Assembly (NCBI GenBank): GCA_020746105.1
Contig: CM036617.1
Coordinates: 37,415,898-37,479,897, forward strand
Reading direction: 5' to 3'
Origin: Trogon surrucura
Lineage: Eukaryota; Chordata; Aves; Trogoniformes; Trogonidae
DNA length: 64,000 bases
Shown: piece by piece, positions 21,615-34,182 of the stretch
Layout: each line of letters starts with the position of its first letter
How positions within the stretch are numbered: the stretch's first letter is position 1
Notes under the pieces: generated by a model
Databases searched by the model: none
Told to the model about the DNA's origin: nothing
Seen by the model: only the letters and a program-made list of their open reading frames with translations
Position numbers and translations under genes: made by a program

Positions 21615-24600
21615 AGGTTTTTTATACTATTTGTCACCTTTCAGGTGGAGCTTGAATGACTCTAGTCAGGTGTATCTTTATTACGATTGGTGCAAATTTT
21701 CCTCGCTTTGCGTTTAAAGGTATAAACTAGAAAAATTCAAAGCACAAACTCAGTGAGGGGTGGTTGCACCTTGGAGGTGGGTAGCTTTTGGGATGGAGGT
21801 TTGTTATGGTCTTATAATGAGATTAGAATGAGCATAGTTCACCCAAAGAACGACATCTATCAAAAGATGACGGACTCTTGGAACAGGATAGCAAATGTGC
21901 AATCAACTGTCTCCTTGATGTCTCCAGGTTCCTTTGTGTTCAGAGAGCTTGACCACAGTATTTCCACTCCTTTCCACACCCTGTGGGATTTTCTCTTAGA
22001 GTCAGAAACGTCAAGCTCCCTTAGTGCTACCAACCCTTAAACTTACGTTAGAAACCTTTGTGGGGAGAGCTCCTTATGCACCAGCTGCACATTGTCCTGG
22101 AAACTTTCTCAATGTTTTGATGTGTGAACAATGCTATGTAGGTAATTAAGTAATTTTAGATAATTATCCCACATCAAATGCCATGAGAATGATTAGTTTT
22201 CTGAGGGCCAAGCACTCCTGCGATGTTTTAGCCAAGATAGTTGCCTTGCAGTTAGAACTAAAGTTTAGGCAAAGGTGCCTTAATCCCACAACATGTTCAA
22301 CAAACAAGCAGAGAATTTTTTTTTTTTTTTTGTGATGGTCATAGCACAAGGGAAAGAATGACATTCCCATTGGTAAGAAAGTATGTGAGAAAAAGCTTTT
22401 ATCTTAATTTTTAAAGCTATGTGAAAAAAAAAATCTTCATCCCCAGTTTCTCCTCTTAGCAGAAACAATCTCAACACCCTGAATTTAGCTAAGCACATGG
22501 TTCAAAAGGGTCAATAATACACATTTAAATTGAATGGGATTGACAGGCAACAAGTTAAGAAAAAGAATTGAAGGCAGCAATGTTATTCATCCATTCTTTT
22601 GCTCCTAATTACTATGTATTTAATCCAGGTAACTTAATCCAACTCATGCTACAGTATACTGTCTTTTATTTTAAGATGTTTGCCGTGTCAGGAATGACGT
22701 CTGGTTTCAGGTGAGTTAACTGATCCAAACCACTGTGACTTTAAGCTAGAAAATGAAACTGGATGGAAAGGGAGACTTTTGTGCTTGTTTTAACCCTTAT
22801 TCTTCTTAGATTTTTTACAAACAAAATTCCTATGGAGATGAAAATTAAGAGAGTTACCTCACATCTCTGAAGAGCCTCGGTCTCTGCCTTCAGCCAACGT
22901 AGTGTATTGTATGAATGCAGTGCACAAAGAGTGACAATAACACTTTTTATGTATCTTGGGATTCTTTTCCAGATAAATTCAAGGTTTTTCAAAGTGAACA
23001 TATTTGACTGTCGAAAGCGGAAAAATGTTTGAAAATCTGATAGACAGGAGTTGTAATAATTTCTGAATAACAATCAATTTTCTGATGTGTAAGTTATTTA
23101 CTGTACTTAATGACTTGTGGATTCGGTTAACAATAACCACATGGTCCAGTAGAATCTCTTTTGTAATACATGTTTGCAGACATAGAGGAATAAAATATGC
23201 TTCCAAAATGATATTTTATCTCTTCTCCCATGTTGTTACTTAAAAACAAAAAAAGCCCCGCAAGAGTAGGATGGTGCGGAAAATTGTAAAATTGCCTTTG
23301 AAAATGTTGTATTCATTATTGATATCACTTATTTCTCGGCAGGACTTATGGAGTGCTGTGGTTTCAAAGAATAAATATATGGCTGAAGAATAAAATCATC
23401 CCTACCTCCCACGCTTCTTTATTCTTAATGATAGTTGCTAAGTCCTTGTAAAACATATGCAAGTTGAAATCTTGGCACCGCTTTACTCAGTGAAGTAACA
23501 CTCTCTGATCTCAGCAGATACCATTTTTCCCCTTTAAATGAAAAGGTCATTAATATCTGTTTTCCTAGAATATTTAGCAATGACTGCTGCTGCTGTGGGA
23601 GTGTTTCTTCAAGACTTTTCTTCAAGATTTTGTCACTGATTCTACTTCTGATGTCAATATCCAAGGTAGTGAAGAGTGTCACTGAACTTCACCTGATGCT
23701 AAAGATGATTAAGAGAGGCAGGATCAGATCTGTTTTACGTACAGTACTTTTTGTTAGTTGCTGGCCTCCCTCTTACATACTGACATGTAAAAATGTATGC
23801 TACAGTTTAATTAATTTTTGAAAGTAAAATGTCTAAAAGCGCTGTCTGTGAGCTATAAGTTATTTGATTCCACAGCCAAAAAGTTGGATTTGCATGGGAA
23901 AATGAACAGTACAGGCATAAATTAAACTAAGCCCTATCCATAAAGTAATTTGAATCAGCTTCAATTACAGTAATTAGTAGGCTTAAAGAGGGAACACAGA
24001 TCCATTGCATATCTATGCAGTTCACCCACCATCAACTTCACAGTGAGAATGTGTATTAAAATGGTACTCAGATAATTTTTGAACTATACTGTTTCAGAGT
24101 GAATGAATTGCTAATTTGCAGGAAATATACAACCAAGACACAAATGTGTTTGTGTGATTATATCGAACAGAGCTGAGTGTCATTCTCTGAAGAGAAATCT
24201 CATGTTGGGGGCGGGGGGAAGGTAGTAAGGAATAGAATATAGAGCAAAGATGCATGACAATCAAATGAGCTTATTTTGCCAGAGCTCAAGAAAAGAATAG
24301 GCTGAAAATCTAGCAGATAAGCAACTTTTACTATCATTGGTCTAAATTAGGGCATATCAGCCTGGACTCAGCACAGCATTGACTGAAATTTCAGTGGAAG
24401 ATCTCTCACGATGAATTTGAGCCTTATCATAACACACCACGCAGTACTACCACATAACAATCACCCACCAGAAGTGCAGACTAGGTCTTCCGGCCTTCAT
24501 TAGATTGCCTTCAATGAGTGCTTAATTCCCTTACAGTTTATGGCTCATCCTCCTTACTCCACAGTATCAGAACACACTCTCTATAGTTAAGGCAAGAAGC

Positions 24601-27330
24601 TTTCTGTGCTGAGAGAGGACAGCATGGAATTAACATCACATGCTGATCTTAAGAAACATTAAGCAGTCACTAAAGGAAAACTTTATCTCACTTAGCTTTA
24701 ATCCCCCAAAGTTAAAACCTAGCCTAAATTTATCTTCCATTGTAGCCAGTGGAGAAAAGTAACCTGTGAGGGCAACTCCTTCCAAGTACCCTAATGTGTC
24801 TTATAGGATGAGATGTGTATCTCCAGTAACATCCCTGAATCCACTGTTTATAGATGTAATCTAAATCAATGCCATCCCCTGGTCTGAGCCACAAACTCTA
24901 TACTGTATGAGGAATTAGTTCAACTTTCAGCTGTCCTCAGGAGCAGGGAAAAGGTAAAAGTGGCACCATACTTTTTATCTTCCCTTACAGATACACATCT
25001 GCACATCTGGAGATTGTGCCCTGGGTGTTTAAATTTGGTATGATGCTCTTTACATACACTGTGAAAACCTCTCTGACTGTCATGTTAGGACTTGTCAGCT
25101 CAGCATCTGAGCAAGGTTCTTTGCTTTGTAATTTTTATTGACTTCAGAATCCTGAAAGAGAAAAAGCTGTTGGTTTCAGCTTTCTCCGTGAGAAAACGCT
25201 TATTTTCTGAGATTACTTTTTAAAAACGAATTTGCTGTAGGAAACTATAACCAGGAATTGATTTCTATATTGCATGAGACATCAGATAGATTCTCCAGCA
25301 AGCAGGAAGAAGAAAGCTGAAATATGTATCTATGTAACTTAATTTCTTTATTGTCATCCTCAAAACATAAGTCTAACTGAATTTATTCTTATATACGAGA
25401 TAAACCACCAATAAGTTCAGTTAAGTTATCATGATATAATATTGAGAACTATAAATGATAATAAAATCAGTCTTTATCTACATCAGTTGTAAATTATGTA
25501 ATAATTTCAACCTCTTTCATGACCTTCCTGTCTTGTCCTGTATCCTACTAACCAATGTCATATAGGATTTTTAGAAATGTGGATATTTTATTCCAGCTCC
25601 AATAGTAGATGCATTTATTTTATTTTAAAGGCTCGTTTACACGACAAAAGTACCCAGAAACTAATATTACAACTATAAGAAGATTACAATCAGTGATAAT
25701 TGCTGCACTTCTTCCAGTACAAATTCCACCTACAGGTAGGTGTTTCTGCATCCCTGCATCTTCGCTCATGAAGAAATCCTAGAATAGTTCAGCTACTAAT
25801 AAAGCAAAATTCCCTATATTCTCTCAACAGTGCTCTTGCTTCCTTAACTACCAAACATTTGAATCTTCCAGTAGATTTGGTATCTACTGGGCTAGATGAA
25901 CGTCTGGCAAGAAGTTATCTATTATTTATCACAAATCATAAATCTTTATTATAAAGTCAGTTGAACTAACATTGCTTAGTGCTAAAGACATTCTATTTTT
26001 CCTTCTTGTAAAAAGGATTAGCAAGCATAAGGTAGTCACTGCTTGAGCTACTGGTAGTTTTGCTCTTGACTGTTGCTTCTCACACAGCAGAATGAACAAA
26101 CAGGACAGCTGCTGGCAATGAGACTGATGCATCTTTGAATTTGGTAGGATCCAAGGAGGCAAATGTGACAGACTCAGGTGAACTTTTATGAAGAACTGAG
26201 GCCCAAGTTGTCCTTTAGTAAAGTTTTTATCCCAAGTGATCTCCATTTCTTCTTCAGACTTTCATAGAAGGGAAGCTGCTGATGACTCTGCTTATAGATT
26301 TTATCTTGTTCTGGGGACCACATCCCCTTTGACCAAGAAGGAAGCAGACGTAGGCCCTCCAGCAGAGAATTTGACACTTCTCCTCTTTTATCTGCTTTCA
26401 TGTTTATCTTTTTGTAATATATATTTCATTGTAATGCTGTTTCAAAACATTTTTCCACTAAACATTAACTTTTTCAAGCGATGTAGAATGCATTTTATTC
26501 TTCAGGGTTTTTTTTTGTTTTGTTTTTTTACCACCTGTCTAATAAATGATAAATAATTTCAGTTAAATTCCTAGGAAAGCAACGACTCTGTACAGCAGGT
26601 TTTCTTGTTTCTTAAACATAATAAAGTAAGTAAAAAATAAGTTAAGGAAGAAAAGCCATAAGCACTTTTGCAGATTTAGTTTTCAATACACGGACTATGC
26701 TCAGTTGTCAGATTTGCTTAAGTTTGCTGTTAATTATGTATGATGTGGCAATACATAGTCCAGCATTCTAGTATCTCTGGAGCTCTTTCCTTTCGCAAGT
26801 CAAAGATGAAAAAAAAAAAAAAAAAGAGCTGTTTTTTCAACTACTTCTAAACAGTGTATAAAAAGAAACTGTCCGAATTTTCTTCCAGGTGTTTTTTGAC
26901 AGTTCACATTGAGAAAAATTGTAAACAGCTACCTGATATTTATGAAGCATAACTGGAGTACACAACTGTAGAGAAACATTGAAACATGCCGTCCAATCAC
27001 CTACCACTGACCTGTTAGTGTATTAGAAGTCTGATTAAAACTCATTACAATACTTACTTGTCTCTCCCCCTGTTAGGGCGCTCCAGTGCCTTATTGTATT
27101 TTATGAACCTTCTACTTTCAGACTTGATTTATTCAGATCAAATTTGTAACTATTTCTGTCTGCATCAATAGTATCTTTAGCTTAGTTTCTTCTCGTGATT
27201 ACTTGACACTTCACTTCCATTTTTGTAAGCAATTATGTCAGTGGTCAGCCTTCATATTTCTGGACAATTTTTCCTGTGTACGATCGAGCATCTGTCTATC
27301 ACTTTAATATTTATTCTCCACACTCTTTTA
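21615..27330. other. Unannotated AT-rich region
   Basis: No gene or clear transposon is seen over about 5.7 kb. 21615-22080 is somewhat GC-richer and may be a decayed internal part of the LTR-bearing element next to it, but I recognise no protein motif. Homopolymers occur at about 22318-22331 (T) and 26809-26825 (A17). Frames of up to 110 codons (e.g. 22741-23073, 26236-26556) show no motif. Confidence 0.5.
26809..26825. repeat. poly(A) run, A17
   Basis: Seventeen consecutive A. No retroposon body was recognised upstream. Confidence 0.85.
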
Positions 27331-27575
27331 TAGAATCACAGAATAATTTTGGTTGGAAGAGACCTTCAAGATTATCAAGTCCAGCCTTTGCCCTAACCCT
27401 ATCAACATCACCATGTCCCTGAGCACAACATCTACCTATCTCTTAAACACCTCCCTGGGCAGCCTGTTCCAGTGCCTGACAAAGATCATCTAGTTTCACC
27501 TCCCCTGCCATGGGAAGGGACAACTTCCACTAGACCAGGTTGCTCAAAGCCTCAAGAGCTTGAGCATCTTCAATA
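27331..27575 (-). mobile_element. Two joined CR1 3'-end fragments
   Basis: The first part (27331 to about 27478) is a CR1 3' end: TAGAATCACAGAATAATTTT, GGTTGGAAGAGACC, through CAGCCTGTTCCAGTGCC of the ORF2 C-terminus. At about 27479 the sequence jumps back to another CR1 3' block (AAAGATCATCTAGTTTCACC, CCATGGGAAGGGACAACTTC, GACCAGGTTGCTCAAAGCC). Two copies in the same orientation are thus fused, the second lacking its octamer tail. Non-coding relic. Confidence 0.85.
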
Positions 27576-30500
27576 TAGATGAACAGAATGGTGTCCAAAA
27601 TTTCAGATAAGGTCATATCAGGGGTTGAAGAACAGTATTCATACATCTTATTCTTGGCTAATACATTTTCTGTGATCATAGTTACTTTTTTTCCATTAGA
27701 TTAGAAAAACTTCATAATTTTGCAGCCAATAAATACACACCAGTCTTTCTCCACCACTGTTCTTAACAACAGAGAAGGTTTCAGCTTTTGCATAAGTGCT
27801 TTTATTTATCATCATCCATTAATCCATTCCATCTTCTTTTGTATTCACAGGTAGTAGTCATGTATTTTTAAGGTCATGCCAAGCATACATTTAACCTCAG
27901 AAAAAACAATGCTTACAGCATCATTGATTTATTTCTTAATTCATTTCCTACTTCTTATTTAATGGCTAAAGAACCTTTAGCATTTTTTCTTTACACAATC
28001 CAGTATTGTAGGGTGACTGTAAAGGACGTGTCTACTTAGAATCTAAAATATAGTCAAAGGTTTGGAAAAAACACAAGGAGTTTCGACGGCACAACATAGT
28101 ACATGAGAAACCATGCTGATAAAGGCCTGGGAAAAGGGTGTGTTTAGGTGTGTATTACTAAGATGTTCTTCATGGTCAAACCAAATTATCAGAACGACTA
28201 AGTTTTGAATGGATTAAACATCAATAAAATTTACATCATAAAATAACTATAATTTAGCTAAAGAAAAATTCTGGATGTGGAGGCATCAAAAGCCTGCATA
28301 TCATACTAGAAATAAATAAATAAATAAATAAATAAATAAAATATTAGTCCTCCTAAACCCGCTGTAAAATTTAACTCCAGCAAGATGACAGAGATCTCAA
28401 AGGTATAAAGTTCCTACAATAGCCCTCCATATTATATTGTGCAGGTTAAAGACAGGATTTGTAATTTGTTTGCACTGCCAACAGCATAAGAGAAACTCGT
28501 TCCGTTAGCACTCCAGCAAGTAGAAAGCCGAAATTCACACATATCGTTTATTCAGTAACTAATTCAGATCTAGTCACAGAATCTGATACGTGTTAAAGAA
28601 AAAAAAAATAGAGAAAAAAGGTGGTAATGCAAGAAAAGGAAAAGCACATTTTGATGTGCCATGAAGTGAGACACAATTTTATGGAAAGTTAGGCTTCCTG
28701 AGTTCTGTTCTTCATGTAACTATTTCACTTTTTCAGACTAGCTATTTTTAATTCTTGAAATGTCAGCAATTTGACTTTGTGTTAGAAGGATGTGTGTATT
28801 TTAACCTACTTGAGTTGAAATATATTTGGGTTGAAACAAAGGGGAAAGGACAGAGACCTACAGCTAGTATGATATGACACCCTTCTATTGTCTTATGTAA
28901 GTGTGTACATAATTTTGTTAGAGAACTAATAATAAGGGAGACAGCCTCCTGGCACCAAAATATACTCAGAAGACTGTGTTAAACTTACCGGATTTTTACA
29001 TGTGTACTGTCTTACCTTCTAGTAAAAGAGAAAATGACTCAATGGTTTTGAATGTTACATTTTTATTTATTATTTTCTATATTACATAAAGAAAATGAAA
29101 TAGAGGAGTCTATTTGTAAAGATGATCCTCTGCAAGACATACTCCATTTAACACTTTCTTATCTCTACCTATAGAACAAAAATATCATAATATGTGAGTA
29201 GGAATAAAATCTAACAATCTACATGACATACTGATTACAAAAGTTTGTGTTCCCATTTAGAAGAGTAATATGTAAGGATACATAGCAGTTATAGAACTAA
29301 CATTTGTTCTAAAAGTACAAATTAACTGCAGCCAGAAAGCTGAGGAAGTGATAAAAGGAAAATCAACCATAAAAGAAGACAATGATGAAAATAAAACTAC
29401 TCAATAATCCAAGGGAAGCTAGGATTTCCTGGGAGCATTCATGAACTCCTACCCATATGTGTGTATGCTCACATATATCTCTGTAGAATTTATTTATCAC
29501 TAGCAAATATTTGTTTTCAGTCTTGACTTTGCCTATGGATGTGGTGTGAGTTGCTTTACTGTTAAAATCCACAGCTTCTCAAGATTTAAAGTCAATATGA
29601 CCTATTAAATAAAGTCTTCTAACTGTGGGCAAGCAAACACAAGATTACACCTCATTACTCCAATTTTCAGTTTGGCAAGATGGATATTAGCAAGCCTATT
29701 GAAATGAGTGAGGACACAGCCTTGGCACACTTTCATCCGGAGTGCATCCAGGCACGGTCACTCACTGAGCACCACTGTTCCTGTGCCACCTCCTTTCACT
29801 GCTGGCTGTTGACGCTTCACAGCCACATTTGATTACACATCAACAACATGATGTGTTCAGGGCTGGGGAGCAGCTATATGTATGAAACACCTTATGCTGC
29901 TGCTGACATTACTCCTCTTCTTCCTCACAGCTGCTCTTTGTACCCACAGCACATTTATACTGTTCCATTAAGAGAACAAGAGAGGCAGAGGACTGTAATA
30001 AATGAATAAATATGAAATGTAAAAGACGAAAGACCTCATTAGCATCTTGTTCAATGAATATATCTATTATCTAGGAAGAAAAGCATAAAGTGGTCTTATT
30101 GTCTTCAGTCTAAGTATTTCTACGTCAGCGACAAAGAACAGCAAATCAGAAACTAACTGCAGATAAATGTGGTACAATAGAAAGGCAAATATTTATTATC
30201 ATAATACTGAGAGAATTTTACTCCCAAATAGAAGATCTTGTTACGAGAACTTACTTCTGCATAGAGGGCACTGTAATCTATTCAGTAACATCAAAGACAA
30301 AAGAAATTTCGGAAAGGAAATAATGAGTTGAACGGGTTGTGTGGTTGAAAGAAGAAGTTTTGAAGTTTTCGCTTTTCATGCTTTTCACTTTTCCATGCTT
30401 GAACACCAAACAGATTTAAAACTCTCACACTGCGTTTTGGACATGCTTACTGATTGCATTAAGGAATGAAAAGACCTTGGACAAGGATTCTGGATAGATG

Positions 30501-31517
30501 TTTGCACTGAGATGATAAGACTTCCACCAATGTAAACACAAAGGGTGAAATTCACTTTGGTTTTCTGCCGTTCAGGTGGTGGTAGACTTTTTTTTTTTTT
30601 TTTAAATTAACCTTGAAATTTTCCTCTGTAAGGTGGAGAGATGCAGAGAATCTCTGAAGAGTAATTCCTGTATCCTATGACGTGTCTAAAACCAGTGAGA
30701 TATATAACTCTCTGACAGTGCTTATCTCTCTTCAGTGAATGTAAAAGGAGTTAAGTAACTGGTTTAGATTCTATATCTGTTTTTAGGACAGATGAATCCA
30801 TCTTTTAATTTTTTGGTAGTTTTTTCCACATGAGGAATAGCTCTTATACATATTTTCTGCAAATTAACCCCAGCATTATATTCATTAAGGCAAAGAACTA
30901 ACAGAAGATACAAAATTTTATTATCTGAATGCCTGTGATGACAGAACACAAATCTTCAGATAGTTTAAAATTACGTAAGTCCTACTTTACACCTGAAGCT
31001 ACTAAGCAATATGTGTGAAGACTCAAGGTTTGTCTATTTTATACTCATCAGAAGTTTCTAGCACCTGTGATGCACCTGAGAAAACATAGAGTTTAAAACA
31101 AGGACAGTACCTGAATCAGAAGTTTCAGGTCTATTGTTGTTCCATCTTTGCAATAATACCTGTGCTTCTGCAATTTTATGATCCTGGAGACAGAAAGAAA
31201 GCAGTCATGCACACAGAGAGTGAAACTGCAGGAAAATAAGGTAACAGTTTGGAAGCATCCTTCATCATCTGCCTATTCAGACATATTAGTGGCCCATAAC
31301 ACCTCATTTAACAGTGTGGGGATGAGTCAGAACCATGCAGATCACTGCAGTGTTGAGGGTCAGTTGCAGAGACGATGCGAAAGCTGTGTGTTAATCAGTG
31401 CCAACATGAGGCAAAGGTCCATAGGAACTGGGCTCCAAACCTTCATTTGAAATAGGTTCCTAATGCCAGAATTGTGGTTTCCAGACATTGCCTGCAGATC
31501 AGACATTCTCATATTGT
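27576..31517. other. Unannotated AT-rich region
   Basis: No gene seen. It contains an (AAAT)n microsatellite at 28310-28341 and a T run at about 30588-30603. A GC-richer patch at 29690-29960 has no recognisable coding content. Confidence 0.5.
28310..28341. repeat. (AAAT)n microsatellite
   Basis: About eight AAAT units in tandem, likely length-polymorphic. Confidence 0.9.
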
Positions 31518-32178
31518 TGTGGATGAAAAAATGAACATGAGCCAGCAATGTTTACTCACAGCTCAGAAAGTCACTATCATTCTGGTCTGCATCAAAAGAA
31601 GTGTGGCCACTAGGTTGAGGGAGGCGATTCTCCCCTTCTACTCTGCTCTTGTGAGGACCCACTTGGAGTACTGTGTTCAGCTCTGGGGCTCACAGCATAA
31701 AAAGAACGTGAACCTGTTGGAGTGAGTCCAGAGGAGGGCCACAAAGATGATCAGGGAGCTGAAGCACCTCCCCTGTGAGGACAGGCTCAGAGAGTTGAGG
31801 TTGTTCAGACTGGGGAAAAGAAGGCTTCAAGGAGACCTTCTAGTGGCCTTCCAGTACTTAAAGGGGGACCACATGAAAATGAGGAGGGACTCCTTATCAG
31901 TGAGTATAGTGGTAAGACAAGTGATATCGGTTTCAAACTGAAAAAGAGTAGATTTAGATTCGATATGGGTAGATGTAGATTAGATATAAGGAGGAAATTC
32001 TTTACTGTGAGAGTGGTGAGACACTGGAACAGTTTGCCCTTCCCTGGAAATGATCAAGGCTAGGTTGGATTTTGTGCAACCTGGTCTAGTAGGAGGTGTC
32101 CCTGGCATGGTGTTTGGAACTAAATATCTTTAAGGTCCCTTCCAACCAAAATCATTACATAATTCTATGATTCTGTGA
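31518..32178 (+). mobile_element. 5'-truncated CR1 LINE of a second subfamily
   Basis: The element starts at the post-RT region and continues to the octamer tail (ATTCTATGATTCTGTGATA). Decayed ORF2 blocks at 31474-31725 and 31747-31941 encode MNMSQQCLLTAQK, LVRTHLEYCVQLWGSQHKK and HLPCEDRLRELRLFRLGKRR. The QLWGSQHKK / KRRLQGDLLVAFQYLK wording differs from the 55471-56694 type and is shared with 61892-62830, so at least two CR1 subfamilies are present. A stop follows NLLE at about 31726. A ~22-base tandem duplication sits within it at about 31943-31989. Confidence 0.92.
31943..31989 (+). repeat. Short tandem duplication inside CR1
   Basis: Two adjacent units, TAGATTTAGATTCGATATGG and TAGATGTAGATTAGATATAA, occupy the place where other CR1 copies have a single 'TAGATTAGATATAAGGAGGAA' type block. 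This is probably replication slippage after insertion. Confidence 0.65.
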
Positions 32179-34101
32179 TACTAGCCAATCAAACGCCATG
32201 TTGCAGATTTTCCTGTCTGTGTCCTTAAAGTCATCAGAGTGGCTACTCTCAGTTACAGATATTCAACACATTGTGCATGTATGGAGTAACTCTAATATGG
32301 TAACTACAACTCAAATTCATTCAGTCGATGTGTGACACATACCCAGTTTGCTCAGTTTGTCTGACCAGGTTTGGAAAGACTGATGATCACTACTGCTGTG
32401 TCCTGCAAGATCCGTCATACCGTGCATATAGGTATGTAGGTACTATTTTAATGCATATATAAACTTATGAAGAAAAGCTGAACTACCCTACTCACCTACT
32501 ATTACTTGTTTACGTCCTACTGTTTGAACCTTCCTATCCCAATGATATAAAGATGAAGAATGAAGAGGTAGGAAGGTGGTGAAATTGCTCTGCCTTTTTC
32601 TCACTGGAAGTAATTCGGCTCTTGAAATGCAGTTATTGAAATTTAAGTCTGCTACCCTTCCCTAATTTGAGTTTTATCTGTGGGCTGTGGGTTTTTTTTT
32701 TTTTCCTTTTGTATTTTTTTCTCCTGTCAACAAACGTGTTTTCTGCTGTGTTTTCCTATCCCTGATTTTAATGCAGAATACTGGAATCAAGCTTTCACCT
32801 TGTTTCGTTTTTGAGAGATTTATTTCCTAGCATTTGCTATGGATGTTAACCCCATTTCTCTTTACAACTCTTCTGGGGCACATACCAGTTTTGTTTTGCT
32901 CTCTAACCCACCAGATGTTTTATACTTTCTTTTGCGTTTTAGTAATGTCACCATCACCATCAACTTCCAAATGTGTAAGTCCACCCGGGACATGGTTCAG
33001 GCTGTCAGTGGCACATATTGGTCCTGGGCCCAACCCTGCTGCTTTTGCTCAGTTAATTCTGATTTCACAGACAGGTCTGCCTGGATTTTCTGAGGCTCTC
33101 AGTGGATGAGAGAATCTGTCTATCCAGCAAAATCTGATGCTTCCCCACCCATGTGAGGGAAGAGACTACATTTTAGAAGCACAGCACTTATACATTGTTT
33201 GGGTATGTGGACTTGTTTAGTTATTTTTTTTTTATTTTTTTAATGCAGCTTTATTACTCTTTTCGCCCTTGTGTGCAAACTACCAGAAAAACATAACTGT
33301 TTAAAGATTTATTTAGATGAGCTAAAGATCTTCTGTGATTAAGATGTTGTGGCTTCCTGAGCTCCTTTTTATGTTGAAAATATAAACTGGAGATAAAGAT
33401 TTGTGATCAAATTTAAATTAAAGTGTTTCTAATAGGGATTAAATTTAGATTCCATTAGGCATTTTTTGTATACATCCTAAACAGCAAATGGTTGCTACAA
33501 ACATATTAATTGAGTTTTAATTATAAGATAGATGTTTACATGATATGACTGCTAAGCTTTCTTGAAACTGTTTCTAGTAATGAACATTCCAAGATATATT
33601 TAAGAATACTTAAACAGAGTAAATGAGTTATAAGGTGAAGCAAGATATGACAATAAAAACAACCTAAACTCTACAATTAAATGCAAATTAAGCAGTCAGG
33701 CATTTCATATATCCTTTATTGTTATAATTATTTTTTCACTTAAGTCCACCTTCTGATACATAATCAAATCAACATATATTAACTACAGCAGCTATAGTAT
33801 ATACATCATCCAGGGCCAAGTAATTATTAGCATTGGACAGTTAAATAATACTCATAAAAAAGATTTTTAGATTCACAATATACAATAAAACATGGATAGT
33901 CATACAGTACAACACTGCATAGTCATTAACCCTCTCTAGATAGCTGCTTAACCATCACATTATACACTGTTTTCATTAAATCATCTTACCCTAGTCATTT
34001 TTTTCCTGATTAGCCTGGTTTTGCCATGAATAACCAGTCCTACTTCTCATCGTGTGGATCTCTGTTCCAGTTCAAGACGGGGGACGCTGAGACAAATGCA
34101 G
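32179..34101. other. Unannotated region
   Basis: No supportable gene. Two overlapping frames at 32834-33109 (91 and 84 codons, same strand) look like chance in a locally GC-richer stretch. T-rich runs occur at 32693-32720 and 33224-33241. Confidence 0.5.
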
Positions 34102-34182
34102 GATCATAGAATGAGTTAGAGTGGAAGGGACCCTAAACATCATCTAGTTCCAACTCCTATGCTGTGGGCAGGGACTCCGTTG
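34102..34182 (-). mobile_element. CR1 3' tail fragment
   Basis: About 80 bases: GATCATAGAATGAGTTAGAG, TGGAAGGGACCCTAAACATC, then TGGGCAGGGACTCC. It is the CR1 3' UTR only, severely 5'-truncated. Confidence 0.8.

Noticed and set aside
32834..33109. Two overlapping frames on the plus strand, and a possible small exon with flanking AG/GT
   Set aside because: The splice-like signals are minimal and occur by chance often in AT-rich DNA, and no protein similarity is recognised.
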